The notes under the pieces: generated by a model
Seen by the model: the letters and a program-made list of their open reading frames with translations, nothing else
What the model was told of the DNA's origin: nothing
The model's database searches: none
Made by a program: the position numbers and the translations under genes
Part shown: positions 17,804 to 26,506 of the stretch, in pieces
Position numbering within the stretch: the first letter of the stretch is position 1
How the letters are laid out: the number at the start of each line of letters is the position of its first letter
Origin: Candidatus Methanoperedens sp.
GTDB lineage: Archaea; Halobacteriota; Methanosarcinia; Methanosarcinales; Methanoperedenaceae
Direction of reading: 5' to 3'
Length of the DNA: 36,182 nt
NCBI GenBank assembly: GCA_021409285.1
Contig: JAGFND010000012.1
Span: forward strand, 1 to 36,182

Positions 17804-18586
17804 ATGGATAAAAAATTAGTACTCCCAGGTGAATTCATATCTGATGATGTGGAAAGGGCGGGTGAAGGCACATTTGTCGATGATGGAAAAGTGTTCTCTT
17901 CGGTATTTGGGGTTGCTTCATTGAAAAACCAGATCAAAGTTGTCCCGCTTTCAGGCAAATATATCCCAAAATCTGGTGACCTTATTCTGGGTATTATCAA
18001 AGAGATAACGTTCTCGAACTGGATAGTGGATATCCGGTCGCCATATGATGGTCTGCTGCATATCTCAGAGTACCCAAGAAGGATCGAGAATACGGAAATG
18101 TCCAGATATCTGAACGTTGGAGATGCGATAATGACGCTCGTGGTTGATGTCGATGTAAATATGAAAGTCGAACTTACCCTGAACGACCAGAGGCTAAGAC
18201 CGGTTAAGGATGGTCGCATTGTTGATGTCACTCCGTCTAAAGTCCCAAGGTTCATAGGACGCAGCGGTTCTATGATCGCTATGCTTAAAAATGAAACACA
18301 TTGTAACATCTTCATCGGGCAGAACGGAAGGATATGGATAACAGGGAAAGACAGGGATATGGACCTGGCTGTGAAGGCAATCAAAAAGATCGAAAAGGAA
18401 ACCCATGTTTCAGGTCTAACTGACAGGATAACGAAGTTCCTAAAAGAAATAAAAGGCGAAAATGTCATAGAAAAAGAACCTGATAAGGAAGAAAAACTTA
18501 GAACAGAAGAAAAGACAGAGGAAGAAAAAACAGAAATGGAAAAATCCGGAGGAATTCTCGATGAACTCCTCGGAGATGAGAAATAA
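17804..18586 (+). CDS. rrp4: Exosome complex RNA-binding protein Rrp4
   Basis: 260 residues from ATG 17804 (M-D-K-K-L-V-L-P-G-E). A GTG at 17795 overlaps the SBDS stop and would add three residues; it is the less likely start. Domains in order: N-terminal domain with L-V-L-P-G-E, an S1 RNA-binding domain (I-V-D-I-R-S-P-Y-D-G-L-L-H-I-S-E), and a KH domain with F-I-G-R-S-G-S-M-I. The C-terminal tail is a highly charged Glu/Lys run of about 40 residues. Rrp4 caps the Rrp41-Rrp42 ring and feeds RNA into it. Confidence 0.95.
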   Translation: MDKKLVLPGEFISDDVERAGEGTFVDDGKVFSSVFGVASLKNQIKVVPLSGKYIPKSGDLILGIIKEITFSNWIVDIRSPYDGLLHISEYPRRIENTEMSRYLNVGDAIMTLVVDVDVNMKVELTLNDQRLRPVKDGRIVDVTPSKVPRFIGRSGSMIAMLKNETHCNIFIGQNGRIWITGKDRDMDLAVKAIKKIEKETHVSGLTDRITKFLKEIKGENVIEKEPDKEEKLRTEEKTEEEKTEMEKSGGILDELLGDEK

Positions 18587-18637
18587 TTTGTCTTATTATG
18601 GTAAATTAAAGATAGAGGAAGAAAGAGAAGGATTTTT

Positions 18638-19372
18638 ATGAGCAAACCAGAAAAGTTGATCGAAAATGGTATTCGCCTTGATGGCAGAAGACCAGATGAA
18701 CTAAGGCCCATCAAGATAAAAGTGGGTGTTTTGAATAGAGCTGACGGCTCATGTTATTTTGAATTCGGAAGAAATAAAGTTATTGCGGCTGTTTACGGCC
18801 CCAGGGAAGTTCACCCGAGGCACCAGCAGAAGTCAACAAGCGCAGTTGTCAGGTACAGATATAATATGGCGTCGTTCTCAGTAGAGGAAAGAAAGCGGCC
18901 AGGCCCCGACAGAAGGAGCATAGAAGTATCCAAGGTAAGCAGGGAAGCCCTTGAACCCGTGATCTTCCAGGAATATTTCCCCAGATCTGCAATTGATATT
19001 TTTGTCGAGGTACTGCAGGCAGACGCTGGCACACGAACAGCCGGTATCAACGCCGCTTCGATAGCTCTTGCTGACGCAGGCATTCCAATGAAGAGCCTTG
19101 TTTCATCCTGTGCTGTGGGAAAAGTCGATGATACGCTCGTTCTTGATCTGTTCAAGGATGAAGATAACTATGGCCAGTGCGATATGCCAATAGCAATGAC
19201 GCCAGACGGCAACATCACCCTGATACAGATGGACGGTCATCTGACAAGGGATGAATTTACGGAAGGGCTTGAGATGGCAAAGAAGGGCTGCCTTGCGATC
19301 CATGAATTGCAGAAAGCTGCACTTATTGAAAAATATAACTCACAGTTAGAAGGTGAAGTCAATGACAAATGA
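18638..19372 (+). CDS. rrp41: Exosome complex catalytic subunit Rrp41
   Basis: 244 residues of the RNase PH fold. The start [11 protein letters not shown] is typical. Phosphate/RNA contacts appear in R-R-S-I-E-V-S. The catalytic aspartates are the pair in D-N-Y-G-Q-C-D (six residues apart), matching the phosphorolytic site of archaeal Rrp41. It degrades or tails RNA 3' ends in a hexameric ring with Rrp42. The stop overlaps the rrp42 start region. Confidence 0.97.
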   Translation: MSKPEKLIENGIRLDGRRPDELRPIKIKVGVLNRADGSCYFEFGRNKVIAAVYGPREVHPRHQQKSTSAVVRYRYNMASFSVEERKRPGPDRRSIEVSKVSREALEPVIFQEYFPRSAIDIFVEVLQADAGTRTAGINAASIALADAGIPMKSLVSSCAVGKVDDTLVLDLFKDEDNYGQCDMPIAMTPDGNITLIQMDGHLTRDEFTEGLEMAKKGCLAIHELQKAALIEKYNSQLEGEVNDK

Positions 19373-20141
19373 AATAATGGCTGAACTTCGAAAAGATTAT
19401 ATTTACAATCTGATGATTAAAGGCGAGCGCGAGGATGGAAGGGCTTTTGACCAGTACAGGGAGCTTACCATCGATACCAATGTCATCGATAAGGCTGAAG
19501 GCTCAGCGCGTGTGAAACTGGGGGATACTCATCTTGTTGTAGGTGTGAAGATCCAGACGGGTACGCCTTTTCCCGATACTCCGGATCAGGGCGTTATTAT
19601 CACCAATCTGGAACTGATCCCTCTGGCATCACCTGTTTTCGAAGCGGGTCCGCCGCGAGAGGATGCTATTGAACTGGCCAGGGTTGTGGACAGAGGTATC
19701 AGAGAGTCGCAGGCAATCGACCTTTCCAAATTATGTATCACGCCAGGTGAGAAAGTTTGGATGGTATTCATTGATGTTCATGTGCTCGATGACGGCGGGA
19801 ACATTATGGATGCGGCATCTCTTGGCGCAGTTGCAGCTCTACTTACCGCCAAATTACCCAATAAACGCTTTGATCTTGGCGATGACGTAAATGTCCCTAT
19901 GAGAGACGTACCTGTATCTGTGACCGCAGTTGAAATAGGCGGATCAATTATGCTTGACCCGTCACTTGATGAACAAAGCATAGCAGGGACAAGGCTGACA
20001 GTTACTTCTAACCAGGAAGGAAACATATCAGCCATGCAAAAGAGCGGTGTCTATCCACTTACAACCGAACAGATAAATTATATAGTTGATATTGCAATTG
20101 AGAAGGCAAAAGAAATCAGAGAGAAATTCCTGGTGATATAA
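19362..20141 (+). CDS. rrp42: Exosome complex non-catalytic subunit Rrp42
   Basis: 259 residues from ATG 19362. The ribosome binding site AAGGTGA (19349-19355) lies 6 nt upstream, which makes the GTG at 19353, inside that site, an unlikely start. RNase PH fold with [13 protein letters not shown] and the conserved [10 protein letters not shown]. The aspartate pair of Rrp41 is not conserved, as expected for the structural subunit. It overlaps the end of rrp41 by 11 nt, so stoichiometric coupling is likely. Confidence 0.96.
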   Translation: MTNEIMAELRKDYIYNLMIKGEREDGRAFDQYRELTIDTNVIDKAEGSARVKLGDTHLVVGVKIQTGTPFPDTPDQGVIITNLELIPLASPVFEAGPPREDAIELARVVDRGIRESQAIDLSKLCITPGEKVWMVFIDVHVLDDGGNIMDAASLGAVAALLTAKLPNKRFDLGDDVNVPMRDVPVSVTAVEIGGSIMLDPSLDEQSIAGTRLTVTSNQEGNISAMQKSGVYPLTTEQINYIVDIAIEKAKEIREKFLVI

Positions 20142-20143
20142 TC

Positions 20144-20467
20144 ATGGTCGAAATCAAATCGAAAGGCAGAAAAACAAGAAGCTCGGGCAGATTCGGGACA
20201 AGATATGGTGTCAAGAATAGAAAGCTTGTGGCTGATATTGAAGAAAAAATGCACGCAGATTATGCTTGTTCAAGTTGCGGTGCAATAAAGATAAAAAGGA
20301 TCGCAACAGGCATATGGAAATGCACTAAATGTGAAACAACGTTCACAGGCGGTTCATACGTGCCACAGACCCCGGCGCAGGCAACCGTCCTGAGAGCAGT
20401 TGCAGGCGAGAAGATCCTGGCAGCGCCGCTTACTGATAAGGCTCCGGCAGCAGCTCCAGGAAAATAA
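20144..20467 (+). CDS. rpl37ae: Large ribosomal subunit protein eL43 (L37Ae)
   Basis: 107 residues. N-terminal S-S-G-R-F-G-T-R-Y-G and the zinc ribbon C-S-S-C ... C-T-K-C, with the conserved W-K-C and F-T-G-G after it, identify L37Ae. The C-terminal Ala/Pro-rich tail of about 20 residues is longer than in many archaeal forms. Starts 2 nt after rrp42. Confidence 0.96.
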   Translation: MVEIKSKGRKTRSSGRFGTRYGVKNRKLVADIEEKMHADYACSSCGAIKIKRIATGIWKCTKCETTFTGGSYVPQTPAQATVLRAVAGEKILAAPLTDKAPAAAPGK

Positions 20468-20476
20468 AGGAATGGT

Positions 20477-20614
20477 ATGGTATATAAATGCACTCGCTGC
20501 AAGCGAGCAGTTGAGATCGATTATCAGTACAGCGGAGTCCGCTGTCCTTACTGCGGTCACCGCATCCTTCTCAAAGAAAGGCCCGTGCTTGTTAAGCGCG
20601 TTAAGGCTGAATGA
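20477..20614 (+). CDS. rpoP: DNA-directed RNA polymerase subunit P
   Basis: A 45-residue protein reading [10 protein letters not shown] with a second pair C-P-Y-C-G-H-R-I-L. The four-cysteine zinc ribbon and the ending K-R-V-K-A-E are those of archaeal Rpo12 (RpoP), a small assembly subunit of RNA polymerase. AAAGGAA just upstream acts as ribosome binding site. The TGA stop overlaps the next gene's ATG (ATGA at 20611). Its order after rpl37ae is conserved in archaea. Confidence 0.96.
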   Translation: MVYKCTRCKRAVEIDYQYSGVRCPYCGHRILLKERPVLVKRVKAE

Positions 20615-21063
20615 TAATAACAACAGCACGCAAACCATCTTCCAGGATCCGTATCTTCTGCAAACATTTGAGCAGGTTCACAGGATGTGAGTATGTTGCC
20701 CGCGGCAAGACCGGGCTCTCTGAGTTTGCAGATAAACCTCTTCTTGTCGTTGGGGAACACAGGGGAAATCCAGGGAACTTTGGCTTTTTTTTGAATGGGA
20801 ACCCTGTTCTATCCATTTATGCAAGTGTTTCCCTGGATAAAGAGATAGCTCCTGGTGAGGAACCGGTTATCGAAGGTGATTCCAGTCTGGCTCATGCTCT
20901 TAACAGGATTACAGGCTTTAGGATGGACGGGAGTTCAGAAAGGATTATCCGCATCAATGATAAGATTGAGCTTATGGAAAAAGGTGTTCCGTTCATAGTA
21001 CTGAAATTACAGGGAATAAGAAGGCGCGGGAATTGTTTGACATTTTCGGGAAAGAAGAGATAA
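20611..21063 (+). CDS. Brix-domain ribosomal biogenesis protein
   Basis: 150 residues. The start [19 protein letters not shown] is the RNA-binding opening of Brix/Imp4-like archaeal proteins (T-S-R-K-P-S-x-R-x-R). G-K-T-G-L-S-E and the G-N-P-G-N-F-x-F segment follow as in the family. Such proteins are thought to act in rRNA processing or subunit assembly. It is coupled to rpoP by ATGA and overlaps the next gene's TTG start by 31 nt. Confidence 0.88.
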   Translation: MIITTARKPSSRIRIFCKHLSRFTGCEYVARGKTGLSEFADKPLLVVGEHRGNPGNFGFFLNGNPVLSIYASVSLDKEIAPGEEPVIEGDSSLAHALNRITGFRMDGSSERIIRINDKIELMEKGVPFIVLKLQGIRRRGNCLTFSGKKR

Positions 21064-21977
21064 ATTCTCTGAAAGCAAGGATCTCCGAACTTGAAGAAGA
21101 GAAACGGAAATTATCCATCCAGCTTGAGAAAAGCGAAGAAAAGATAAGGAAAACGGTATCATCCAGACAGGTTGTCGATCAAGAGCTAAATGAAGCAAAA
21201 GCTAAACTCTCCACCTTTGAGAATGAGATATGGAACCTTAAAAAAGAGACCCGGAACGAATTGAATTTCCGTTTTTCTGAAAGTTTTTCAGGAAACAGGC
21301 TCGAAGATCTCATAATCCTCCTCGGGTCACTTCAATCAAGAACTTCAGAGCTTATCACGATATATCTTGCAGTAGATGAGACTCTTGAAAAAGTGCCGGA
21401 TGATATTAACGTTCATATTGATACACCCATGCGATATCTTATTGAAAAAATTGGATCACCAGCTGGAAAAATTATCTTTTTTGATACCAGCTATATCATC
21501 CGACTTGTCATGATCCCTGTCTTTCCTGTAACGCATTCTGAATATTCATTTGAGAGGCGTTTTAATATTGAGCCGCTAAAAGCAAGCCTGGGATACGATA
21601 ATATCCTTGTCCTCAATGCCCATGCGGGTGAGACCTTTATTGGAATCGTGGAAACGGATGCATTTTCAATGCATGATATCATAAGAAGCAGCGTCATGGG
21701 AAAGCATTCAAAAGGAGGATGGAGCCAGAAGAGGTTCCAGACCCTTGTGGAGGAAGATGTGAAGCACCATGCTGCAAAAGTGAGAGATGCTCTTGGAAAG
21801 ATGATGATACGATATAAGGATGTCAAATATGTGCTTGCCAGCGGAGATGGTAAATTGATAAAAATGATCCTTGAAGGCTATGATTATCCTGTTATCATGA
21901 AAAGTATGGATGCACAGGCTCTCAATCCTCAGCAGATCTTAAAAGAAGTGATGGCTGTAAGGTGTTACGGTATTTGA
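21033..21977 (+). CDS. Vms1/Ankzf1-like (VLRF1) peptidyl-tRNA hydrolase
   Basis: 314 residues from a TTG start at 21033 (M-F-D-I-F-G-K), which overlaps the Brix gene; no ATG lies near. Residues about 8-72 are a Glu/Lys-rich coiled coil. The rest is an eRF1-like catalytic domain carrying the loop G-K-H-S-K-G-G-W-S-Q-K-R-F (223-235), the glutamine-bearing signature of VLRF1 release-factor-like proteins. In eukaryotes Vms1/ANKZF1 cleaves peptidyl-tRNA from stalled 60S subunits in ribosome-associated quality control; archaeal versions are assumed to act similarly. Position at the end of the exosome operon fits coupling of ribosome rescue to mRNA decay. Function inferred from motif. Confidence 0.85.
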   Translation: MFDIFGKEEINSLKARISELEEEKRKLSIQLEKSEEKIRKTVSSRQVVDQELNEAKAKLSTFENEIWNLKKETRNELNFRFSESFSGNRLEDLIILLGSLQSRTSELITIYLAVDETLEKVPDDINVHIDTPMRYLIEKIGSPAGKIIFFDTSYIIRLVMIPVFPVTHSEYSFERRFNIEPLKASLGYDNILVLNAHAGETFIGIVETDAFSMHDIIRSSVMGKHSKGGWSQKRFQTLVEEDVKHHAAKVRDALGKMMIRYKDVKYVLASGDGKLIKMILEGYDYPVIMKSMDAQALNPQQILKEVMAVRCYGI

Positions 21978-22009
21978 GTTATTCTGAATACCAGAACAAT
22001 TTCAAAACA

Positions 22010-22017
22010 CTTATAAA
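22010..22017 (+). promoter_or_regulatory. Putative TATA box of mtd
   Basis: CTTATAAA is centred about 36 bp before the mtd ATG, predicting a leader of about 10 nt. The same core (CTTATAAG on the other strand) precedes mch. A shared strong TATA is consistent with high expression of C1-pathway genes. Confidence 0.5.
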
Positions 22018-22048
22018 CAAGACAAACGAATCTCGATCGTGATCAAAT

Positions 22049-22876
22049 ATGGTCGTTAAAGTAGGATTTATAAAACTTGGAAATTTAGGCACCTCTCAGG
22101 TAATAGATTTATTACTTGATGAGATCGCGGCAAGAGAGGGAATAGCAGTACGGGTCTTTGGAACAGGGGCAAAGATGGGAAAGGAAGAAGCGGCTGAAAC
22201 AGCATGTGTCAAGAACTGGGCGCCAAACTTCATGGTAATAATCAGCCCCAACTCATCGGCACCAGGCCCAACAGCGGCGCGCGATGTCTGGAAAGATACG
22301 CCCACGATCGTGGTATCTGACGGACCGACAAAGAAAGAGGACAGGGAAAAACTGGAACAGGCTGGATTCGGATATATTATCCTTCCGGTTGACCCGTTAA
22401 TAGGCGCAAAGAGGGAGTTCCTTGATCCGGTGGAGATGGTCGCATTCAATAGCGATGCAGCAAAAGTACTTTCAGTATGTGGTGCAATAAGATTAGTACA
22501 AACTGAGATCGATAAAGTCATCGATCAGGTAGCGGCAGGGACAAAACCACTTGTTCTTCCGAAGATCCTTGCAAAACCTGAGAAATGTGTTGAGAGCGCA
22601 GGATTCGCAAATCCATATGCAAAAGCAAAAGCTCTGGCAGCCCTTCACATCGCAACCAAAGTGGCTGAGATCGATTTTCCGGCATGCTTTGTGCTGAAAG
22701 AGATTGACCAGGTCGCAACAACAGCAGCAGCAGGGCATGAGGCGCTCCGAGCGGCAGCCCGTCTTGCAGATGAAGCGCGCGAAATGGAGAAAGCGAACGA
22801 TTCCGTTCTCAGGAAAGCGCACGCCAAGGATGGAAGACTGCTGACAAAAACAAAATTACTGGAAAAACCCCAGTAA
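22049..22876 (+). CDS. mtd: F420-dependent methylenetetrahydromethanopterin dehydrogenase
   Basis: 275 residues. Start V-K-V-G-F-I-K-L-G-N-L-G-T-S and the segment I-S-P-N-S-S-A-P-G-P are diagnostic. Mtd interconverts methylene- and methenyl-tetrahydromethanopterin with coenzyme F420 in the cytoplasm, either in methanogenesis or, run backwards, in anaerobic methane oxidation. The partner enzyme Mch is encoded just downstream on the opposite strand. A rho-independent-like terminator follows at 22888. Confidence 0.98.
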   Translation: MVVKVGFIKLGNLGTSQVIDLLLDEIAAREGIAVRVFGTGAKMGKEEAAETACVKNWAPNFMVIISPNSSAPGPTAARDVWKDTPTIVVSDGPTKKEDREKLEQAGFGYIILPVDPLIGAKREFLDPVEMVAFNSDAAKVLSVCGAIRLVQTEIDKVIDQVAAGTKPLVLPKILAKPEKCVESAGFANPYAKAKALAALHIATKVAEIDFPACFVLKEIDQVATTAAAGHEALRAAARLADEAREMEKANDSVLRKAHAKDGRLLTKTKLLEKPQ

Positions 22877-22887
22877 ATAAAATTTCA

Positions 22888-22912
22888 GGAAGTGTTTTTC
22901 ACTTCCTTTTTT
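22888..22912 (+). terminator. Hairpin plus T-run terminator after mtd
   Basis: A perfect 7-bp stem GGAAGTG/CACTTCC with a five-T loop (22888-22906) is followed by six T residues. It lies 12 nt after the mtd stop, the expected place for the end of its transcript. T-runs are the main termination signal in archaea; the hairpin may protect the 3' end. Confidence 0.75.
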
Positions 22913-23013
22913 CATTTTAAATAGAAGATAGTATATGATATCCCAGAGAACTATTCAGGAAGCCGTTGAACTCCTCAGGAAAAATCCTGTCCCATTTCCT
23001 TGCAAATCCAAAA

Positions 23014-23964
23014 TCAAATCCCCGTTATCCCATATGATTCCAGGATGACTTCACCGTTCAGATGCCCTGTATGATATGTCTTTCCTGTCTCAAGATCGTT
23101 CACCGTGATCTCGGCCGGGGCGAAAACGTTGGCATCGATCTTGAAGAAATCATATCCAGCATCCTTGAAAGTCCTGTAAAAAGGTTTGCCGTAGTCCTTT
23201 GATGTGGATGAGGGGACTTGCCTGAATAGCGCCTCGTCAAATCCTCTGACAGTCAGGAAAACAGAACCATAATAGATGACACTATCATTGGTGCTGCCCA
23301 TTGCTTTCAGGTCATCCTTGACGACGGGGGCTATGGGAGCGCATCCTGAGCCGCTGATTATTTTGGTCGTATCATACCCCAGTTCATTCAGCTTGAATAT
23401 TGCCGTCTCTACCACGCGTCCTGATACCTGGACTGAGCCGACCATACTTGCTGTTGGAGCCACCAGAGCTATCACATTGGCAGGATCCACATGTGAGGCT
23501 TCAGCAATCGTCTCGATAACTTTCTCATCCGGGAGCTGGTTAGATTCAAGGGCAATAACTGCATGATCGTATTCATCTTCATATTTTATGCGCTCATACG
23601 TTTTCTTGGGCTTGAGGGCAAGTGCCCTTGCAGGACCAGAACCCATAGCAAAGTACTTGTCCACGCTTATCCTCCATCCTGCTTTCTGGGCACCAAGGCA
23701 CGCGATCGCCGGATGATCTGTGAAAACATCGATAAATGCAAAAGGTATCTCATTCACTTTATGAACCGTTATCGAACTTGCACCAAATCCTCCCATGCAG
23801 ATATCAGTGAACATAAGACCGGCTTCATATCCTCCGGGAACATTTATCCCGCAGTCTATGATTTTAGCACCACTCTTAAGTTCAATGACCTTTACTCTTA
23901 GCTCCTCTGACCAATCCATCATTTCTTCTGCGATTTCCATCGCTTTTTCATTAACGCTTAACAA
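23014..23964 (-). CDS. mch: Methenyltetrahydromethanopterin cyclohydrolase
   Basis: 316 residues. Characteristic segments: [10 protein letters not shown] at the start, [17 protein letters not shown], and [10 protein letters not shown]. Mch interconverts methenyl- and formyl-tetrahydromethanopterin. I prefer the TTG at 23964 as start. It aligns with the usual Mch N-terminus, has GGTGAG a few bases upstream, and lies about 14 nt after the transcription start predicted from CCTTATAAGT at 24001-24010. GTG codons at 23976 and 23973 are in frame but sit almost on that transcription start. Divergent from thyA, convergent with mtd. Confidence 0.97.
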   Translation of the reverse strand: MLSVNEKAMEIAEEMMDWSEELRVKVIELKSGAKIIDCGINVPGGYEAGLMFTDICMGGFGASSITVHKVNEIPFAFIDVFTDHPAIACLGAQKAGWRISVDKYFAMGSGPARALALKPKKTYERIKYEDEYDHAVIALESNQLPDEKVIETIAEASHVDPANVIALVAPTASMVGSVQVSGRVVETAIFKLNELGYDTTKIISGSGCAPIAPVVKDDLKAMGSTNDSVIYYGSVFLTVRGFDEALFRQVPSSTSKDYGKPFYRTFKDAGYDFFKIDANVFAPAEITVNDLETGKTYHTGHLNGEVILESYGITGI

Positions 23965-24078
23965 ATAGCTCACCACGTAAAAACATAGTAGGCGAACAAG
24001 ACTTATAAGGTTTTTGAAATTATCCCGCAGAAAAAAATAGGGTTAATTTTATAGTCATGCCACTGAAAATAGGTACTC
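23965..24078. promoter_or_regulatory. Divergent mch / thyA promoter region
   Basis: For mch, the minus-strand TATA box is ACTTATAAGG (24001-24010). For thyA, TTTTATAG (24047-24054) lies about 28 bp before the ATG at 24079, so its message would be close to leaderless. The two TATA boxes are separated by about 40 bp and face away from each other. Confidence 0.5.
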
Positions 24079-24765
24079 ATGAAATACCCTCCCACTAACC
24101 TCATTCAAGCTTTCGGTCTTGCAGATGCCTGGGCGCAGGCAGTGAATTTTGTGATGAAAAATGGCATGGAAATTAAAACGGAATATGGCCCGATATCAAA
24201 GGATATCTGTTCGGTTATCGAGATACGCGAGCCATACACAGAACCCATGCTGCACCCCCAATTCCCCACAAAGGAACTGCATGTAAAAGAGTATCTGAAA
24301 CAGTGGGAGAGGGGCTATGACTGGAAAAAACAGGGATTTGAATATAATTATATGGATCGATTGATAAATTACCCCTCCCGGGGACAGGATGTTGACCAGT
24401 TAAAAGCCATAAAAGATCTTCTCCAAAAGGGCGTGTCGCGTCGCCGGCAGGCTATCACATGGATACCTGAACGTGATCTTTTCGTGAAAGAAGACCAGCC
24501 ATGTCTCCAGAGGCTCTGGGTGAGAGCGCTTGGTGAGGGAAATGCAGAAATGCACTGCATGTGGAGGTCTCGCGACCTGTTCGCGGCATGGGACAGCAAT
24601 ATGATCGGTCTTCTTACTATGATCAATAAGGAATTGCTTGGGCCTAACAGCCTGAAGCTTGTGAAGGTCGTGGATTTCTGTAATTCTATGCATATCTACG
24701 AAGCTGACTGGGAGGCCGCCTCGAAAGTGAAGCAGCTTCCGAAAAGCCCCCAGATGATGAGATGA
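24079..24765 (+). CDS. thyA: Thymidylate synthase (archaeal ThyA type)
   Basis: 228 residues. The putative nucleophile is the cysteine in E-D-Q-P-C-L-Q-R-L. It is followed by M-H-C-M-W-R-S-R-D-L-F-A-A-W-D-S-N, which corresponds to the Q-R-S-x-D and asparagine-bearing segments of ThyA. The ending H-I-Y-E-A-D-W also matches (Y-H-I-Y). Short archaeal forms like this make dTMP from dUMP using a tetrahydromethanopterin-type C1 carrier, which suits the neighbouring mtd and mch genes. It ends 8 bp from the convergent pRiA4b-like gene. Confidence 0.9.
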   Translation: MKYPPTNLIQAFGLADAWAQAVNFVMKNGMEIKTEYGPISKDICSVIEIREPYTEPMLHPQFPTKELHVKEYLKQWERGYDWKKQGFEYNYMDRLINYPSRGQDVDQLKAIKDLLQKGVSRRRQAITWIPERDLFVKEDQPCLQRLWVRALGEGNAEMHCMWRSRDLFAAWDSNMIGLLTMINKELLGPNSLKLVKVVDFCNSMHIYEADWEAASKVKQLPKSPQMMR

Positions 24766-24773
24766 TCAACTAA

Positions 24774-25334
24774 TTATATTTTTTCTAACTCCCGATTAAT
24801 TATATCAAGATCAAAAGCTTCAGGATCGAAATCTTCATCCACCCATTCCAGCATTTCATCATGTTCCGGATTATCTGGATCCTGGATTGCTTCAATGAAT
24901 TCGTAATATCCACCAATACCACCGCAATCCTCAGGAGGGCTTGCACGTTTTCCTTTTATGCATCTCGGATATTTTGTATTTGGATCCAGCGGCAGGATCT
25001 TTTCAACAAGGATCTTGTGATTCCAATCATCTCCAAAATCATAAATGTAGGTAAACTTTGTCTTTTCGATGGAAAATGACAATCCCATATTTTCCTCATT
25101 TTTGACGTCCATTAATCCATCCTCGTCGGGTACACCAAAATGAATCCCACCGATAATGAATTCGTGCAGATGGTAATCATTCCATCCCATGATGATCTGC
25201 AAGATCCGGTGAAATCTGTCCAGAGTCGTGTCGCTTGTAACCTGGATCTTTCTCCATATCGGTGGACTGATGCCTTCCAGTGTCACTTTCATCTGGTAAA
25301 CACAAATATCTTTTGTCCGCTTTTTCTTGGTCAT
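24774..25334 (-). CDS. Plasmid pRiA4b ORF-3-like protein
   Basis: 186 residues. Conserved family features are V-T-L-E-G-I-S-P-P-I-W-R-K-I near the N-terminus, H-R-I-L-Q-I-I-M-G-W, H-L-H-E-F, and Y-I-Y-D-F-G-D-D-W-N-H in the middle, with C-I-K-G-K-R-A-S-P-P-E-D-C-G-G-I-G-G-Y later. The family is widespread, often near mobile or defence genes, and has no established function. The C-terminus is very acidic (D/E-rich). A 22-bp dyad lies in its promoter region (25358-25379). Confidence 0.92.
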   Translation of the reverse strand: MTKKKRTKDICVYQMKVTLEGISPPIWRKIQVTSDTTLDRFHRILQIIMGWNDYHLHEFIIGGIHFGVPDEDGLMDVKNEENMGLSFSIEKTKFTYIYDFGDDWNHKILVEKILPLDPNTKYPRCIKGKRASPPEDCGGIGGYYEFIEAIQDPDNPEHDEMLEWVDEDFDPEAFDLDIINRELEKI

Positions 25335-25357
25335 ATTAATCTCTCTTTATCTAATAG

Positions 25358-25379
25358 TTAATGAATCACCATTCATTAA
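25358..25379. promoter_or_regulatory. 22-bp inverted repeat, candidate operator
   Basis: Nine-base arms TTAATGAAT and ATTCATTAA are separated by CACC. The dyad is 24-45 bp upstream of the pRiA4b-like start and about 75-95 bp upstream of the M42 peptidase start. It lies where a minus-strand TATA/BRE would be expected, so a dimeric repressor is the simple reading. A second dyad of this kind was not noticed in the window. Confidence 0.45.
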
Positions 25380-25410
25380 AACGTTACGATTTTTTTATTC
25401 GAGCTTCCAA

Positions 25411-25420
25411 TAATTTAAAT
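25411..25420 (+). promoter_or_regulatory. Putative TATA box of the M42 peptidase gene
   Basis: TAATTTAAAT predicts transcription starting near 25440, downstream of an in-frame GTG at 25428. This is the main reason for choosing the ATG at 25455 as start. Confidence 0.45.
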
Positions 25421-25454
25421 ACGCACCGTGACAATTAGAGCCAGAGTGATAGTT

Positions 25455-26504
25455 ATGACCGACTTAAAATCCCTTTTAGAAAAATTATCCAACGCCCACG
25501 GCGTCTCAGGATATGAAGGAAACATCAGCAAGATCATCGAAGAAGAAGTAAGACCTTATGTCGATGAAATATCCATGGACAAAATGGGAAATCTCATCGC
25601 CACAAAAAACGGCGGCTCGCCATCTGTGATGCTTGCCGCCCACATGGACGAGATCGGCCTCATGATAAAATACGTTGACGAAAAGGGTTTTGCACGTTTC
25701 ACAAAGACAGGCGGATGGTTTGATCAGACGCTACTTAACCAGAGGATGATACTGCATACAGAAAATGGCCCAATATATGGCGTGCTTGGCTCAAAACCTC
25801 CACATGTCATAAAAGAAGAGGACAAGAAGAAGATCGTTACAGCGGACGATATGTTCATTGACTTTGGCGCAACAAGCAAAGAAGACGCAGATAAGATAGG
25901 TGTTAAGGCTGGAACTCCTGTCACATCCGATTGCGAATTCAAAGTTCTCGGCAATGACAGGGTCACAGGCAAAGCTTTTGATAACCGCGCAGGCTGTGTG
26001 ATGCTTATCGATGCCCTGAGACAGATGAAAGATGTAAAAGCCACTGTGCATGCCGTATTTACTGTTCAGGAAGAAGTGGGATTAAAAGGAGCCAGGACAT
26101 CAGCGTTCAGGCTGACCCCGGATGTCGCGCTCGCCACTGATGTCACAATCACGGGAGATCATCCAGGGATCGATAAGAAAGACTCGGCCATTGAGATGGG
26201 AAAAGGGCCGTCAGTTACTGTAAGCGATGCTGATGGGCGCGGCATCATCGTTCCGGAATCCGTACTTAAATGGCTTAAGGAAGCGGCAGAATCACGGAAT
26301 ATCCCTTATCAGCTTGAGGTAGGAAGTGGCGGGACAACCGACGCTTCGTCAATACATCTCACAAAAGAAGGTATTCCCACAGGCGTTATCAGCATGCCCA
26401 CCAGATACATACATACACCTGTATCTGTCCTCTCAATGTCCGATCTTGAGAAGAGTGCAGAGCTGATCGCCAGAGCAGTTGAAATTGTGGATAGATTTTT
26501 CTAA
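25455..26504 (+). CDS. M42 family metallo-aminopeptidase (TET/CelM-like)
   Basis: 349 residues from ATG 25455. The longer GTG reading at 25428 would begin before the predicted transcription start. Metal and catalytic residues follow the M42 order: the histidine in A-A-H-M-D-E-I-G, the aspartate in A-F-D-N-R-A-G, the glutamate pair in V-Q-E-E-V-G, the aspartate in A-T-D-V-T, and the late histidine in R-Y-I-H-T-P. These self-compartmentalising dodecameric enzymes trim peptides, for example proteasome products, in the cytoplasm. It ends 2 nt before the next gene, so it may be co-transcribed with the amino acid cluster. Confidence 0.95.
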   Translation: MTDLKSLLEKLSNAHGVSGYEGNISKIIEEEVRPYVDEISMDKMGNLIATKNGGSPSVMLAAHMDEIGLMIKYVDEKGFARFTKTGGWFDQTLLNQRMILHTENGPIYGVLGSKPPHVIKEEDKKKIVTADDMFIDFGATSKEDADKIGVKAGTPVTSDCEFKVLGNDRVTGKAFDNRAGCVMLIDALRQMKDVKATVHAVFTVQEEVGLKGARTSAFRLTPDVALATDVTITGDHPGIDKKDSAIEMGKGPSVTVSDADGRGIIVPESVLKWLKEAAESRNIPYQLEVGSGGTTDASSIHLTKEGIPTGVISMPTRYIHTPVSVLSMSDLEKSAELIARAVEIVDRFF

Positions 26505-26506
26505 TT

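Noticed and set aside
17707-18714. Long minus-strand open frame (335 codons) opposite rrp4
   Set aside because: It is antisense to SBDS end, rrp4 and rrp41 start, which have clear family motifs; its translation is low-complexity Ser/Phe/Ile and has no recognisable domain.
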